The notes beneath the pieces were generated by a model that ran no database searches, was not told where the DNA came from, and worked only from the letters and a program-made list of their open reading frames with translations. A program made the position numbers and the translations under genes. Below, in pieces: positions 17,800 through 26,750 of a DNA stretch of 64,000 nt (position 1 is the stretch's first letter; every line of letters starts with the position of its first letter). Source of the DNA: Staphylococcus sp. ACRSN (GTDB lineage Bacteria > Bacillota > Bacilli > Staphylococcales > Staphylococcaceae). The stretch covers positions 186,001-250,000 of the forward strand of contig NZ_JAKRNS010000002.1 of assembly GCF_022346615.1 (NCBI RefSeq). The letters run 5' to 3'.

Positions 17800-19698
17800 A
17801 TGACAATGGCCTTCATTATTATTTACGTAGTCATAGCGCTCATTCTTGTTGGACTGATTAATTTACTCGTAGTTAAAAAGAGTAAAAGAAAATCAAAACG
17901 ACAAATGGAACAACCAAAGCATAGTAAACATGCTTCAAATGAAAGTTATCAATCTAAATTTAAAGTGAATGACGACCAAGATGCGAGCAAATCAAGTATA
18001 ACTTCATCTACGTCAAATCAACGTGATGAAGCGGATGTACAAGATGAAGTTGAAGCACAACCGGTTAAATCAACGGAGTCAACTGAAGACAATACACAAA
18101 CGACAGAAGATGCTGATCATGAGAGTATTAATCCGAACTCAGAAGAAGCTAAAGTAAATGAACAGTTAAAACAAAAACACAGTTCATTTATGTTTGGTAA
18201 AGGAACTTCTCAAGGTAAAGTATTAGTCGCAATGATATTTGGTATGTTTATTGCGATCTTAAACCAAACACTACTAAATGTTGCATTACCTAAAATCAAT
18301 ACTGATTTTAATATTTCTGCTAACACAGGGCAGTGGTTAATGACAGGGTTTATGTTAGTAAATGGTATATTAATTCCTATAAGTGCGTTTTTATTTAATA
18401 AGTATTCTTATAGAAAATTATTCTTAGTGTCCATGGCACTTTTCACAATAGGTTCATTAGTTTGTGGACTGTCTGGCTCATTTACAATGATGATGGTTGG
18501 ACGAGTATTACAAGCCATTGGTGCCGGTGTGTTAATGCCATTAGGAACTAACGTATTCATGACTATTTTCCCACCTGAAAGACGTGGGGCAGCAATGGGT
18601 ATGTTAGGTATAGCGATGATTTTAGCTCCAGCTATTGGACCTACATTATCAGGTTATATCGTAGAAAACTATCATTGGAATGTTATGTTCTATGGTATGT
18701 TTATCATTGGACTTGTTTCACTCGCAATCGCTTATATTTGGTTTAGAGTGTACCAAGTTACTACAAATCCAAAAGCAGACGTTCCAGGTATTATTTTTAG
18801 TACTATTGGATTTGGCGCATTATTATACGGATTCAGTGAAGCGGGTAATAATTCATGGAGTTCACCAGTAGTTGTTATTTCCTTAATTGCAGGCGTTGTG
18901 TTTATTGCTGCCTTTGTAATTCGTGAAGTAACGATGCGTGTACCTATGTTAGATATGTCAGTATTAAAATATTCTGGTTTCACGCTTACGACTGTGATTA
19001 ACATGATTGTTACAATGAGTTTATTTGGTGGTATGATTTTACTACCTTTATATTTACAAAACTTACGTGGGTTTAGCCCAGTTCAATCAGGACTATTATT
19101 ACTACCAGGTGCATTGATTATGGGTGTTATGGGACCTATAGCTGGTAGACTATTAGATTCTATAGGTATTAAACCATTAGCCTTAGTAGGTACAGCAATA
19201 ATGACCTATGCTACATGGGAGTTAACAAAATTAAACATGAACACGACTTATGGTCATTTAATGTTAATTTATATCGTTCGATCATTTGGTATGAGTTTTA
19301 TCATGATGCCTATTATGACAGCAGGTATGAACTCATTACCACAACGCTTGATTGCGCATGGTAACGCATTAACTAATACGTTACGTCAATTAGCAGGTTC
19401 AATCGGGACAGCGTTATTAGTAACAGTAATGTCAACACAAACGACACAACATATCGCTTCATATAGTGAAGCATTAGATAAAACAAATCCATTTATCAAA
19501 GATCGCCTTCAAGAAATGGCTCAATCATTAGGTGGAGAACAAATGGCGACACAAAGTGTGTTACAATTTGTACAAAAATTAGCATCAATTAATGGTGTTA
19601 ATAGTGCCTTCTTAATAGCAACTGGATTAAGTGCATTAGCCTTTATCTTAAGTTTATTCTTAAAAGGTAAATCACATTACATGTCTAATGAAGACTAA
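17800..19698 (+). CDS. EmrB/QacA-type DHA2 MFS exporter with N-terminal acidic extension
   Basis: A 632-residue drug:H+ antiporter of the 14-TM DHA2 family. The MFS core starts at about residue 138 and has the motifs LNQTLLNVALPKI (family motif D1), GRVLQAIGAGVLMPLG, and the motif C-like segment LAPAIGPTLSGYI. Ahead of it sits one isolated TM segment (about 4-26) and about 110 residues of Lys/Glu/Ser/Thr/Asp-rich, presumably disordered cytoplasmic chain. This makes it about 120 residues longer than ordinary EmrB. The start follows AAGGGGGG. It is co-transcribed with the upstream fusion protein and ends in a strong terminator. Confidence 0.9.
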   Translation: MTMAFIIIYVVIALILVGLINLLVVKKSKRKSKRQMEQPKHSKHASNESYQSKFKVNDDQDASKSSITSSTSNQRDEADVQDEVEAQPVKSTESTEDNTQTTEDADHESINPNSEEAKVNEQLKQKHSSFMFGKGTSQGKVLVAMIFGMFIAILNQTLLNVALPKINTDFNISANTGQWLMTGFMLVNGILIPISAFLFNKYSYRKLFLVSMALFTIGSLVCGLSGSFTMMMVGRVLQAIGAGVLMPLGTNVFMTIFPPERRGAAMGMLGIAMILAPAIGPTLSGYIVENYHWNVMFYGMFIIGLVSLAIAYIWFRVYQVTTNPKADVPGIIFSTIGFGALLYGFSEAGNNSWSSPVVVISLIAGVVFIAAFVIREVTMRVPMLDMSVLKYSGFTLTTVINMIVTMSLFGGMILLPLYLQNLRGFSPVQSGLLLLPGALIMGVMGPIAGRLLDSIGIKPLALVGTAIMTYATWELTKLNMNTTYGHLMLIYIVRSFGMSFIMMPIMTAGMNSLPQRLIAHGNALTNTLRQLAGSIGTALLVTVMSTQTTQHIASYSEALDKTNPFIKDRLQEMAQSLGGEQMATQSVLQFVQKLASINGVNSAFLIATGLSALAFILSLFLKGKSHYMSNED

Positions 19699-19705
19699 GT
19701 AATAA

Positions 19706-19748
19706 AAAAACAGGAAGACTCAATTTTTGAGTGCTTCCTGTTTTTTGT
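19706..19748. terminator. Terminator after the EmrAB-like operon
   Basis: AAAAACAGGAAG and CTTCCTGTTTTT pair, with an inner ACTCAA/TTGAGT extension. It serves both convergent genes. Confidence 0.85.
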
Positions 19749-19752
19749 TATA

Positions 19753-20388
19753 TTAAATTTTTGCTTTTCGATTTCTAAAGAAAAGGCTAATTAATAATAA
19801 TGCAAGACTACATGTTAGTAAGATAAATGCATTGTGAATAGCATCAGCTTCAGTCAGAATTTGCTCAGGACTCAGACTAATATAATGTTGACTCATGGAA
19901 TCAGAGATACTTTTCGCAATATTTTCTATTAAAAATGAAAAGCCAAAAGTAATTACAAACATTACTGCCAATATAAATAAGTTCACAATTTTTAATGCAG
20001 TGCGATTAAATATCAATGTGAAGCATGTTAAGATTAAACTTAAAATACAAGCAATAAAGAATACATAAAACACTAGAATCAAACTATCAATATGTGTTTG
20101 TAAATTATCAATATTTTCAATATTAATATTCAAATTACCCATTTGATTAACAGTATCTTGCAAGTTTGTAATTTGATGGAAAGTAATTGGTTCGTTTACG
20201 AAGGTTAAGTTGAGTATCGGTTCTTTAAACATACTATAACCGGTAATAGCGACTAATATAAAGACAATGACTTGTATGACGATATTAATCCATGATTTCT
20301 TTTTTCTACCGTAGTGAGAACCTCTATGCATAGGTTCACTCGTTAAAGTATGTTCAAAATCTTCGAATTGACGTTTTTTTTCTGTCAT
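19753..20388 (-). CDS. Four-TM membrane protein of unknown function
   Basis: A 211-residue protein that I do not assign to a family. A hydrophilic, basic N-terminus (about 35 residues, with RKKKS) precedes TM1 (about 34-53). An external segment of about 50 residues with NINIENIDN follows, then TM2 (about 103-126), TM3 (about 134-156), a second external stretch of about 30 residues, TM4 (about 185-205), and a basic C-terminus. The paired external loops and four TMs suggest a small sensor-like or structural membrane protein. A GGAG ribosome site precedes the start. It is monocistronic, convergent with the pump operon and divergent from the hydrolase gene. Confidence 0.75.
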   Translation of the reverse strand: MTEKKRQFEDFEHTLTSEPMHRGSHYGRKKKSWINIVIQVIVFILVAITGYSMFKEPILNLTFVNEPITFHQITNLQDTVNQMGNLNINIENIDNLQTHIDSLILVFYVFFIACILSLILTCFTLIFNRTALKIVNLFILAVMFVITFGFSFLIENIAKSISDSMSQHYISLSPEQILTEADAIHNAFILLTCSLALLLISLFFRNRKAKI

Positions 20389-20664
20389 GAGTTTGCTCCT
20401 TTCTCAGTAGAATAGCTTACTACTATTTTGTGATTTTTATGTTAGTTTTGTTATAATGTGATTGATTAATATATTTTGAAATTTTGGATAGTATATTTAA
20501 AATATTAATTCGTTTAGGCATAATATTAATTGCTTATTCACACTATAGTATGGCTAGAATTAAATGTCATTGAATTAATTTTACCACAACATTTATTTGA
20601 TATTCCAAATAATATAAAAAAATTCATTGGAACGAGTAATAAACTGAGATTGGATTGATTAAAT

Positions 20665-21564
20665 ATGAAATCAGGAATAACAACGAAATTTATTAATAAA
20701 TATTTACTACCATTTCGTTCAATCATTTTTGAAAATGATGAAGAATACCAACGATTTTTAGAAAATAGAAAGAATCAAAATCAAAAAAAACATAAGCAGC
20801 CTGAAACTTTAAATGTAAAATCTGATTTAGATAAACAGTATTTAGGTGATATTCAATTATTTAGATTTAGATTTAGACATAGTCATAAAAAGAAAATTTT
20901 ATATATTCATGGTGGTTATAATGTTTTTCAACCCTCAGCCTTTCATTGGCGCTTTATGGATAAACTCACTTTGAGCACTCTAAATGAAGTTGTGTTACCT
21001 ATATATCCTAAAGCCCCTGAATATCATATTGATGATACATTTAAAGCGATACGGCAGGTGTATGAACAATTATTGACAGAAAGTAATCATGAAGACATTG
21101 TAATAATGGGAGACGGTACAGGTGGATCGTTAGCTTTAAGTTTTGTCCAACAACTTGAAGCAGAAGGTCGTCCGCTTCCAAATAAATTGTATTTATTTTC
21201 ACCATTATTAGATGCGACACTTAGCAATGAAGCAATTACAGAAGAATTAGCAAGTAAAGATGTAATCGTTGATAAACAGGGTGTAAGACGCATATTAACA
21301 GAGTGGAGCGGAGATGAAACACTTCAAGATAAACGTGTTTCACCAATAAATGGTAATCTAAACCATTTACCACCTATCTACATGTTTGGAGGATCACGAG
21401 AAATTTACTTGCCTGATATGGCTAGATTTGCTCATATTTTAGAAGATGCATCACGACCAATTCATTTTTATGAATATAAAAGAATGGTAAATGCATTTCC
21501 GTTGCTACCAATTAGAGAATCTCATAAAGTCGTAAAACAAATTGTTAATACAATTAATCAGTAA
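20665..21564 (+). CDS. Alpha/beta hydrolase fold protein (HSL type) lacking the catalytic triad
   Basis: A 299-residue cytosolic protein with the hormone-sensitive-lipase layout. It has the YIHGG oxyanion motif (His82-Gly84), PIYPKAPEYHIDD (the usual YRLAPE region, about 112-124), a nucleophile elbow, and a C-terminal strand/loop. The catalytic positions are changed. The elbow reads GDGTGG (149-154) instead of GDSAGG, so the nucleophile Ser is Gly151. The acid position falls at Glu246 (GSREIYLPD). The His position of the usual GMxHxF reads RMVNAF, giving Asn276. It is therefore probably not a serine esterase and may be a binding or scaffold protein. The start at 20665 has only a weak ribosome site (ACTGAGATTGGAT), so it is the least certain part. 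Confidence 0.8.
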   Translation: MKSGITTKFINKYLLPFRSIIFENDEEYQRFLENRKNQNQKKHKQPETLNVKSDLDKQYLGDIQLFRFRFRHSHKKKILYIHGGYNVFQPSAFHWRFMDKLTLSTLNEVVLPIYPKAPEYHIDDTFKAIRQVYEQLLTESNHEDIVIMGDGTGGSLALSFVQQLEAEGRPLPNKLYLFSPLLDATLSNEAITEELASKDVIVDKQGVRRILTEWSGDETLQDKRVSPINGNLNHLPPIYMFGGSREIYLPDMARFAHILEDASRPIHFYEYKRMVNAFPLLPIRESHKVVKQIVNTINQ

Positions 21565-21572
21565 GTATAAAA

Positions 21573-21613
21573 TAAGCCCTAAAATGAAAGGATCAATTTC
21601 ATTTTAGGGCTAT
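21573..21613. terminator. Terminator after the hydrolase-like gene
   Basis: AGCCCTAAAATGAAA pairs perfectly with TTTCATTTTAGGGCT around a 7-nt loop. Confidence 0.85.
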
Positions 21614-21703
21614 TATTATAGGAAGTATATCTGACGATTTGTATAATAATTTTAAATTTAGGAAACAATATATATTTAATATGACTGTGCAATTAGAAAT
21701 GTT

Positions 21704-22105
21704 TTATTGATTCACTGTAGTATTAATTGTATTGATAACATGTATTTGTCCTTTAAGTTGATAATAATTAGCAATCAATTGTTCGAATTCATCTTGTGGT
21801 TCAGTTAAGGCGTCAAATTCTGAAACAATTGATTGAAATTCGTTAGTGTAATTTATTGCGTATGTTTTATAATGCTCCATAAATGATTGCGTATCATTAT
21901 ATGATTTTAAGAGTGTATCAATTGCATCTATTGCCTTCTTTTGCCCTTGGTAATAACTTATATCAAAGCCGCGTTGAATTAATTTTGTGTCAGGTCCATT
22001 GATGACAAGAGATTTATTTTGGTTGAGCTCACTTAATTCAAATTTTGTAGTGTCGAGTAAATCGTATATTTGAATCTGTACTTTTTCATGTAAAGATTGA
22101 GTCAT
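21704..22105 (-). CDS. Small helical hypothetical protein
   Basis: A 133-residue soluble protein with no signal peptide or TM. It is almost wholly alpha-helical in appearance, with heptad-like hydrophobics and many Gln, Asn and Glu. I do not recognise a family. The start follows AAGGAGGC and lies 13 nt after the stop of the upstream thioesterase gene, so the two are an operon. The pairing suggests a shared, unidentified role in acyl or small-molecule metabolism, but that is only inference from position. Confidence 0.75.
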   Translation of the reverse strand: MTQSLHEKVQIQIYDLLDTTKFELSELNQNKSLVINGPDTKLIQRGFDISYYQGQKKAIDAIDTLLKSYNDTQSFMEHYKTYAINYTNEFQSIVSEFDALTEPQDEFEQLIANYYQLKGQIHVINTINTTVNQ

Positions 22106-22118
22106 ACATGTTGCCTCC

Positions 22119-22586
22119 TTAGTTTGGAATGTCTATTCGATGTCCTAATTGTTTAGGCCAGGTAATATTTGGTTGCCGTTGATAAATGTATTTGATTTGA
22201 TTAGCGTAGTTATCAGGGAAAGGTGCCGTTTTCTTTGTGTGTTTATCTATACCTATCATCAGGGCTTCATTGGTCGCTACCGTTGTGCCCTTGGAATTTG
22301 TCATAATAGAAAAGAAGTGAATTCTTTTAGCATCGTAATTATATATATAAATTGCAATATTGAATGCTTCTCCTTCATGTAATTCTGATAAATAGCTAGT
22401 ATGTTCTTCGACTGTAAATAATGTGTACCCTAATTGAGCACGCATCTCCAATGGTAAACCATATTGATAATTAAATTGGTTGATGGCCTCGCTAAAAACA
22501 ATATTATAATTGGCATCGTGAACATGACCGTTATGATCAATCATTTCTACCGAAACAGTTGATTTAAATGTAAAAGGTATATTCAT
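22119..22586 (-). CDS. Hotdog-fold thioesterase-like protein
   Basis: A 155-residue single-domain protein resembling 4HBT acyl-CoA thioesterases. The N-terminal strand VSVEMIDHNGHVHDANYNIVFSEAIN has the D-x-x-G-H-x-x-x-x-x-Y pattern of 4-hydroxybenzoyl-CoA-thioesterase-like enzymes, followed by the central strands (TLFTVEEHTSYLSELHEGEAF) and KRIHFFSIM. It may hydrolyse an acyl- or betainyl-CoA. The start was moved to the ATG at 22586, which follows GAGGAG with 7-nt spacing; the ATG at 22601 lies upstream of that site. It is first in a two-gene operon with the small helical protein and divergent from corA. Confidence 0.8.
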   Translation of the reverse strand: MNIPFTFKSTVSVEMIDHNGHVHDANYNIVFSEAINQFNYQYGLPLEMRAQLGYTLFTVEEHTSYLSELHEGEAFNIAIYIYNYDAKRIHFFSIMTNSKGTTVATNEALMIGIDKHTKKTAPFPDNYANQIKYIYQRQPNITWPKQLGHRIDIPN

Positions 22587-22709
22587 TTTAAAACTCCTCA
22601 AATATGAACTGATTACGAAATAGTTAATATTAGTTTACTAAATTTAATATTAACTTACACGTATTGTATTTCATGATAAAATAAAGAAAATACTTTGGGG
22701 TGTGATGAT

Positions 22710-23654
22710 ATGAGTATTACTATTAAATATCAAACTACTAATCAAAAACTCAAGCAAGTAAATCAAATTGAAGACGTGCCGGAAGAGGCAACAATCGTTT
22801 GGTGTGATTTTAATGAACCTACTACATCGGAAAACGAAGTGCTTGAGTCCCATTTTAACTTTAATAAACTAGAAATTGATGATACAGTTAATGGTACACC
22901 GCGTGCTAAGTACAAAGTGTACGAAACCTATCAGTACTTAGTATTTCACAATATAGATTACAATTATACAGTTAAGGCGCTTAACTTATTTATTAAAGAT
23001 AATATGTTAATAACGTACCATCATAAATACTTTCCGATTTTAACTGATGTTGAGCAATTGATAACAGACCACTTTGTGTCAGATTTAGATGTATCAGATT
23101 TAGTGTTACATATTTTAGATAAAATCGTAGATAGTTATTTCGAACCAATAACAGAAATAGAAGAAAAGATATACACTTTTGAAGATCAACAAGTGGATGA
23201 AAGTGCAAATAAAGCAGTGATGGATATAATCTATAAAATTCGATCTCAAATTATTAAAATAAAGCGTGTTATTTATCCGATGCGTGAGCTTGTGGATGAT
23301 TTGAAAGAAAGCCCCATTTTACTTGTAGATAATAAAAATCATATGTATATTCAACATATAGATGATCATTTGATTAAACAAGAAAATATATTGAAACTCA
23401 CACAAGAAATGACTAATGAGATAAGAGATAATTATTCATCCTACACTTCATATAAGATGAATAGTGTAATGCAAGTATTGACTTTAGTATCTGTTATATT
23501 TTTACCTTTAACATTAGTAACCGGTATATATGGGATGAATTTTACAAATATGCCAGAACTCAAATGGCATTATGGTTATTATATTGTACTTAGCTTAATG
23601 TTGTTGATAAGCATAGCTTGCATTATATATTTTAAAAGAAAAAAATGGTTTTAA
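22710..23654 (+). CDS. corA: CorA-family Mg2+/divalent metal channel
   Basis: A 314-residue CorA-family channel for Mg2+ (possibly Co2+/Ni2+), working as a homopentamer in the cytoplasmic membrane. The N-terminal roughly 240 residues form the cytoplasmic alpha/beta and long stalk-helix domain. Two C-terminal TM helices follow, with the essential YGMN signature at the end of TM1 and the MPEL loop, then a Lys/Arg-rich tail (FKRKKWF). The start is the ATG at 22710; the in-frame TTG at 22695 overlaps the GGGGTG ribosome site. It is monocistronic; the S. aureus paralogue is usually left as a CorA-like protein. Confidence 0.92.
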   Translation: MSITIKYQTTNQKLKQVNQIEDVPEEATIVWCDFNEPTTSENEVLESHFNFNKLEIDDTVNGTPRAKYKVYETYQYLVFHNIDYNYTVKALNLFIKDNMLITYHHKYFPILTDVEQLITDHFVSDLDVSDLVLHILDKIVDSYFEPITEIEEKIYTFEDQQVDESANKAVMDIIYKIRSQIIKIKRVIYPMRELVDDLKESPILLVDNKNHMYIQHIDDHLIKQENILKLTQEMTNEIRDNYSSYTSYKMNSVMQVLTLVSVIFLPLTLVTGIYGMNFTNMPELKWHYGYYIVLSLMLLISIACIIYFKRKKWF

Positions 23655-23728
23655 TTTGGGATCATAAGTTGAATGAAGTGCCCTGTAATAGATAACTTAT
23701 AATAAGGATTAAGAGTAGGAGTAAAATA

Positions 23729-24772
23729 ATGAGCGATTTTAAAAGAGAACAACGAAAAAATGAGCATGTTGAAATAGCGATGGCACAACAAGATGCTACA
23801 ATTTCAGATTTTGATGAAATGAGATTCGTCCATCATTCAATACCTAATATAGATGTTGCGGATGTTAGCTTAGAAAGTGAATTAGCAGATTTCACTTTAC
23901 AACAACCTATCTATATCAATGCGATGACAGGTGGTAGTGAATGGACAAAAAACATCAATGAAAAATTGGCGATTATAGCAAGAGAAACAGGAATGGCTAT
24001 GGCTGTGGGATCAACACATGCAGCATTAAGAAATGCTAAGATGAGCTCATCATTTAGCGTGGTTAGAGAGGCTAATCCAGAAGGTATGATATTTAGTAAT
24101 GTCGGCGCAGATGTGCCAGTTGATAAGGCAGAAGAAGCAGTGAAGTTATTGGATGCCCAAGCATTACAAGTACATGTAAATTCACCACAAGAATTAGTCA
24201 TGCCAGAAGGGAACAGAGTATTTTCGACATGGATGGATAATTTAGCCCTAATTGTAAAACGTGTCAATGTTCCGGTTATTGTTAAAGAAGTTGGTTTTGG
24301 CATGAGTAAAGAAATGATTAAAAGTTTAAATGAAATAGGCGTCCGTTATATCGATGTTAGTGGTAGAGGCGGAACGAATTTTGTTGATATCGAAAATGAA
24401 CGTCGTGAATATAAAGACATGGACTACCTTGGTCAATGGGGACAAACTACAGTTGAATCATTATTAGAATCCTCATCTTTCCAACAGGATATGAATTTCT
24501 TTGCAAGTGGCGGTGTAAGAACGCCATTAGATGCAGTGAAGTGTTTAGCACTTGGAGCAAATGCAGTAGGTATGTCACGTCCGTTTTTAAATCAAGTTGA
24601 AAACAATGGTATAACTGCAACGTTAGATTACGCAGAGCAGTTTACTAATCACATGAAAAAAATAATGACAATGCTAAATGCAAAGTCTATAGAAGATTTG
24701 AGACATGCACAAATTGTCTATGGACCAAGGCTTCAATCTTGGATTGAACAAAGAAACTTAGATATTAAATAA
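23729..24772 (+). CDS. fni: Type 2 isopentenyl-diphosphate delta-isomerase
   Basis: This FMN/NAD(P)H-dependent enzyme interconverts isopentenyl and dimethylallyl diphosphate, feeding undecaprenyl, menaquinone and staphyloxanthin synthesis from the mevalonate pathway. The 347 residues form a TIM barrel of the usual length. Visible motifs are the N-terminal [10 protein letters not shown] (substrate-binding RK..H), YINAMTGGS (flavin contact), [23 protein letters not shown] and the phosphate-binding [11 protein letters not shown] / [20 protein letters not shown] precedes the start. It is monocistronic and ends in a terminator. Confidence 0.95.
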   Translation: MSDFKREQRKNEHVEIAMAQQDATISDFDEMRFVHHSIPNIDVADVSLESELADFTLQQPIYINAMTGGSEWTKNINEKLAIIARETGMAMAVGSTHAALRNAKMSSSFSVVREANPEGMIFSNVGADVPVDKAEEAVKLLDAQALQVHVNSPQELVMPEGNRVFSTWMDNLALIVKRVNVPVIVKEVGFGMSKEMIKSLNEIGVRYIDVSGRGGTNFVDIENERREYKDMDYLGQWGQTTVESLLESSSFQQDMNFFASGGVRTPLDAVKCLALGANAVGMSRPFLNQVENNGITATLDYAEQFTNHMKKIMTMLNAKSIEDLRHAQIVYGPRLQSWIEQRNLDIK

Positions 24773-24847
24773 TCAATATAGTTTTTAAGTGTATTAGAAT
24801 GCTTGTTGTACGAAAAAGAACACTTTATCTAAGGATGACTAATAAAT

Positions 24848-24880
24848 AAAAAAGCCTTGTACCCAAGGCTTTTTTATTTT
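24848..24880. terminator. Terminator after fni
   Basis: AAAAAGCCTTG pairs with CAAGGCTTTTT around TACC. T and A runs on both sides allow use on either strand. Confidence 0.85.
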
Positions 24881-24977
24881 AGCTGTTATTAATTAAAATA
24901 ATGATACAGATTGAAAAAATTTGAATGTTTCAAGCCAACGGCTTAAAAAATAAAGTCTAGCTAAGTTTTAAATTTTA

Positions 24978-25589
24978 CTACATGCGCCACGTTGAATCAG
25001 GATTTTTCATCTCAGATTTTTTCATTCTAGAAACATAAGGATTCCCTTGAACAGTATATCTTAAGGGTTTACTCGTCCATTCCCCTTTATTTGGTATACC
25101 AATACGAGGACTTGCTTCTATTTGTACTGGATACTTCCGATTTTTAGTATCAATAGATAGACGGCCTTCATTCAATTTTGAGCCGTCTAAAAATCGTGGA
25201 ATATTGAATGCTTTTGTCCATTTACCAGGACCATTAGTCAATTCAAAACCAGATTTACCTCGGTGACGCGCCATTGTTTCGATGCCTTCTTCAGGCTCTA
25301 TGGCTCTGATTAATACACCTTCAGGAACGCCATCTTTTTGTGTAACAAAGTTTATTAATAAATGTGTATGCATGACATGTGCATATATTGTACCACCGTT
25401 TTTATATAATGATTCTACTTTAGGTGTCCTTTTGCCTTTGTATCCATGTGCTGCTTGATCTTTAGTTCCGACATAAGCTTCTGTTTCAACTATATATCCT
25501 GTGAATAATTGATTGTCATCGTGATAAATAATACGTACACCTAATAAATCTTTTGCGATTGTGACGGTATCTCTATGTAAAAAATCCAT
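24978..25589 (-). CDS. 3-methyladenine DNA glycosylase, MPG/AAG family
   Basis: This 203-residue base-excision repair enzyme removes alkylated or deaminated purines. Typical family segments are present: the N-terminal [18 protein letters not shown], the catalytic [24 protein letters not shown] (general-base Glu in the first part, about residue 36-38), [19 protein letters not shown], and GPGKWTKAF. It matches the family length (about 200). The start follows GGAGGT with 9-nt spacing. It is monocistronic. Confidence 0.93.
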   Translation of the reverse strand: MDFLHRDTVTIAKDLLGVRIIYHDDNQLFTGYIVETEAYVGTKDQAAHGYKGKRTPKVESLYKNGGTIYAHVMHTHLLINFVTQKDGVPEGVLIRAIEPEEGIETMARHRGKSGFELTNGPGKWTKAFNIPRFLDGSKLNEGRLSIDTKNRKYPVQIEASPRIGIPNKGEWTSKPLRYTVQGNPYVSRMKKSEMKNPDSTWRM

Positions 25590-25787
25590 GCAACTATACC
25601 TCCATTATGTGCTATTTATATAATAATTTAAAATTTAGTATATATAAAAAATTATGTTATCAAAAACAAAATATTTTGATACACTATATATTGAAAGGGC
25701 TGTGTGTTTGATAATTATAAATGTATCAAAATTTTATATTCAAACAAAGCCTTAAATGAGATTTTAGTAAATAGGAGGGAGAAGCAT

Positions 25788-26447
25788 ATGGAGAGAAAAA
25801 TAGGTTTCGTTGAAGCATTTAAGTTGTTTTGGAAACAATATGTAAACTTTAAAGGCAGATCTCGACGAAGTGAATATTGGTTTATGACTTTGTGGCACCT
25901 TATCTTTATGGTACCTGCTTTTATAGTGAACATCATTGGGTTATTTATAATGATTTTTGGAATTTCTGTAAGTTCTAATGTTACTAGTGCCACTGGTTTG
26001 ATTATAATATTTGTTAGCAGTATTTATATTTTTATTTATGGTTTAGCAACACTTATTCCTAATTATGCAATATACATACGTCGATTCCACGACACAGGCA
26101 GATCTATGTTAATACCTTTAATCTTTTTAGGTATATATATTGTTACATACAGTTTTATTCTAGTATTTAACTTTACAGATCCCGATTACATAAATGGTTC
26201 TACTATTATAACTATTATAATTATATATGTTTTATATTTTGTTATGGGTATTTATAATCTTGTTATTTGTTGTTTGGATAGTGAGAGAAAGATGAATAAA
26301 TATGGACAAAGTCATAAGTATGGTAGTTTCTATCAAACGAACCAAAGTAAAGGGAATGGTAACACATCTTCAAATGATAATTTTATAGTTGAAGATTCAA
26401 ATTCAGAGCAACGTTTTAAACGTTTATCTGAGCAAGAAGATAAATAA
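25788..26447 (+). CDS. DUF805 membrane protein
   Basis: A 219-residue membrane protein of the DUF805 (YhaH-like) family. It starts with a conserved amphipathic stretch, EAFKLFWKQYVNFKGRSRRSEYWF (about 7-30), followed by four TM segments. The family motif YIRRFHDTGRS lies between TM2 and TM3. A hydrophilic Asn/Ser-rich tail of about 50 residues follows. Function is unknown for the family. The start at 25788 follows AGGAGGGA; an in-frame start at 25704 would add 28 residues spanning the ribosome site and is rejected. It is monocistronic. Confidence 0.88.
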   Translation: MERKIGFVEAFKLFWKQYVNFKGRSRRSEYWFMTLWHLIFMVPAFIVNIIGLFIMIFGISVSSNVTSATGLIIIFVSSIYIFIYGLATLIPNYAIYIRRFHDTGRSMLIPLIFLGIYIVTYSFILVFNFTDPDYINGSTIITIIIIYVLYFVMGIYNLVICCLDSERKMNKYGQSHKYGSFYQTNQSKGNGNTSSNDNFIVEDSNSEQRFKRLSEQEDK

Positions 26448-26750
26448 TGTCATCTTTAAATTAATAACTTAATGATAATCATTAATTAGATTGCCACTAA
26501 CTGTCGACAATGTCTATGGCCTTGTTGGCAGTTTTTACTTATATTAAGAGGTTGGCATACGTTTTCTAGATATATTCGTTATTTTCAATTTATTCTAGTA
26601 TTTAATCCGTAAAAGGCTGAGGTATAAATCTCCAATCTCAAAAAACGAGCTAACAATACAAAATATAGTAATTAAAAACCTAGTAAGTGAATTTAAAAAT
26701 TCATTTACTGGGTTTTTTAGGAATTATGTCCAAGACACTTTGTTCTAGTA
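26448..26750. other. Convergent intergenic region with two hairpins
   Basis: An imperfect hairpin (ACTGTCGACAA/TTGTTGGCAGT, 26499-26534, followed by Ts) can end the DUF805 transcript. A strong bidirectional one lies at 26674-26720. No ORF or other signal was seen between them. Confidence 0.55.
26674..26720. terminator. Terminator of araB (bidirectional)
   Basis: AAAACCTAGTAAGTGAATTT pairs with ATTCATTTACTGGGTTTTTT around a short A-rich loop. Confidence 0.8.

Noticed and set aside
23911..24303. 130-codon open frame antisense to fni
   Set aside because: Shadow of the conserved enzyme gene, with no ribosome site and no family resemblance.
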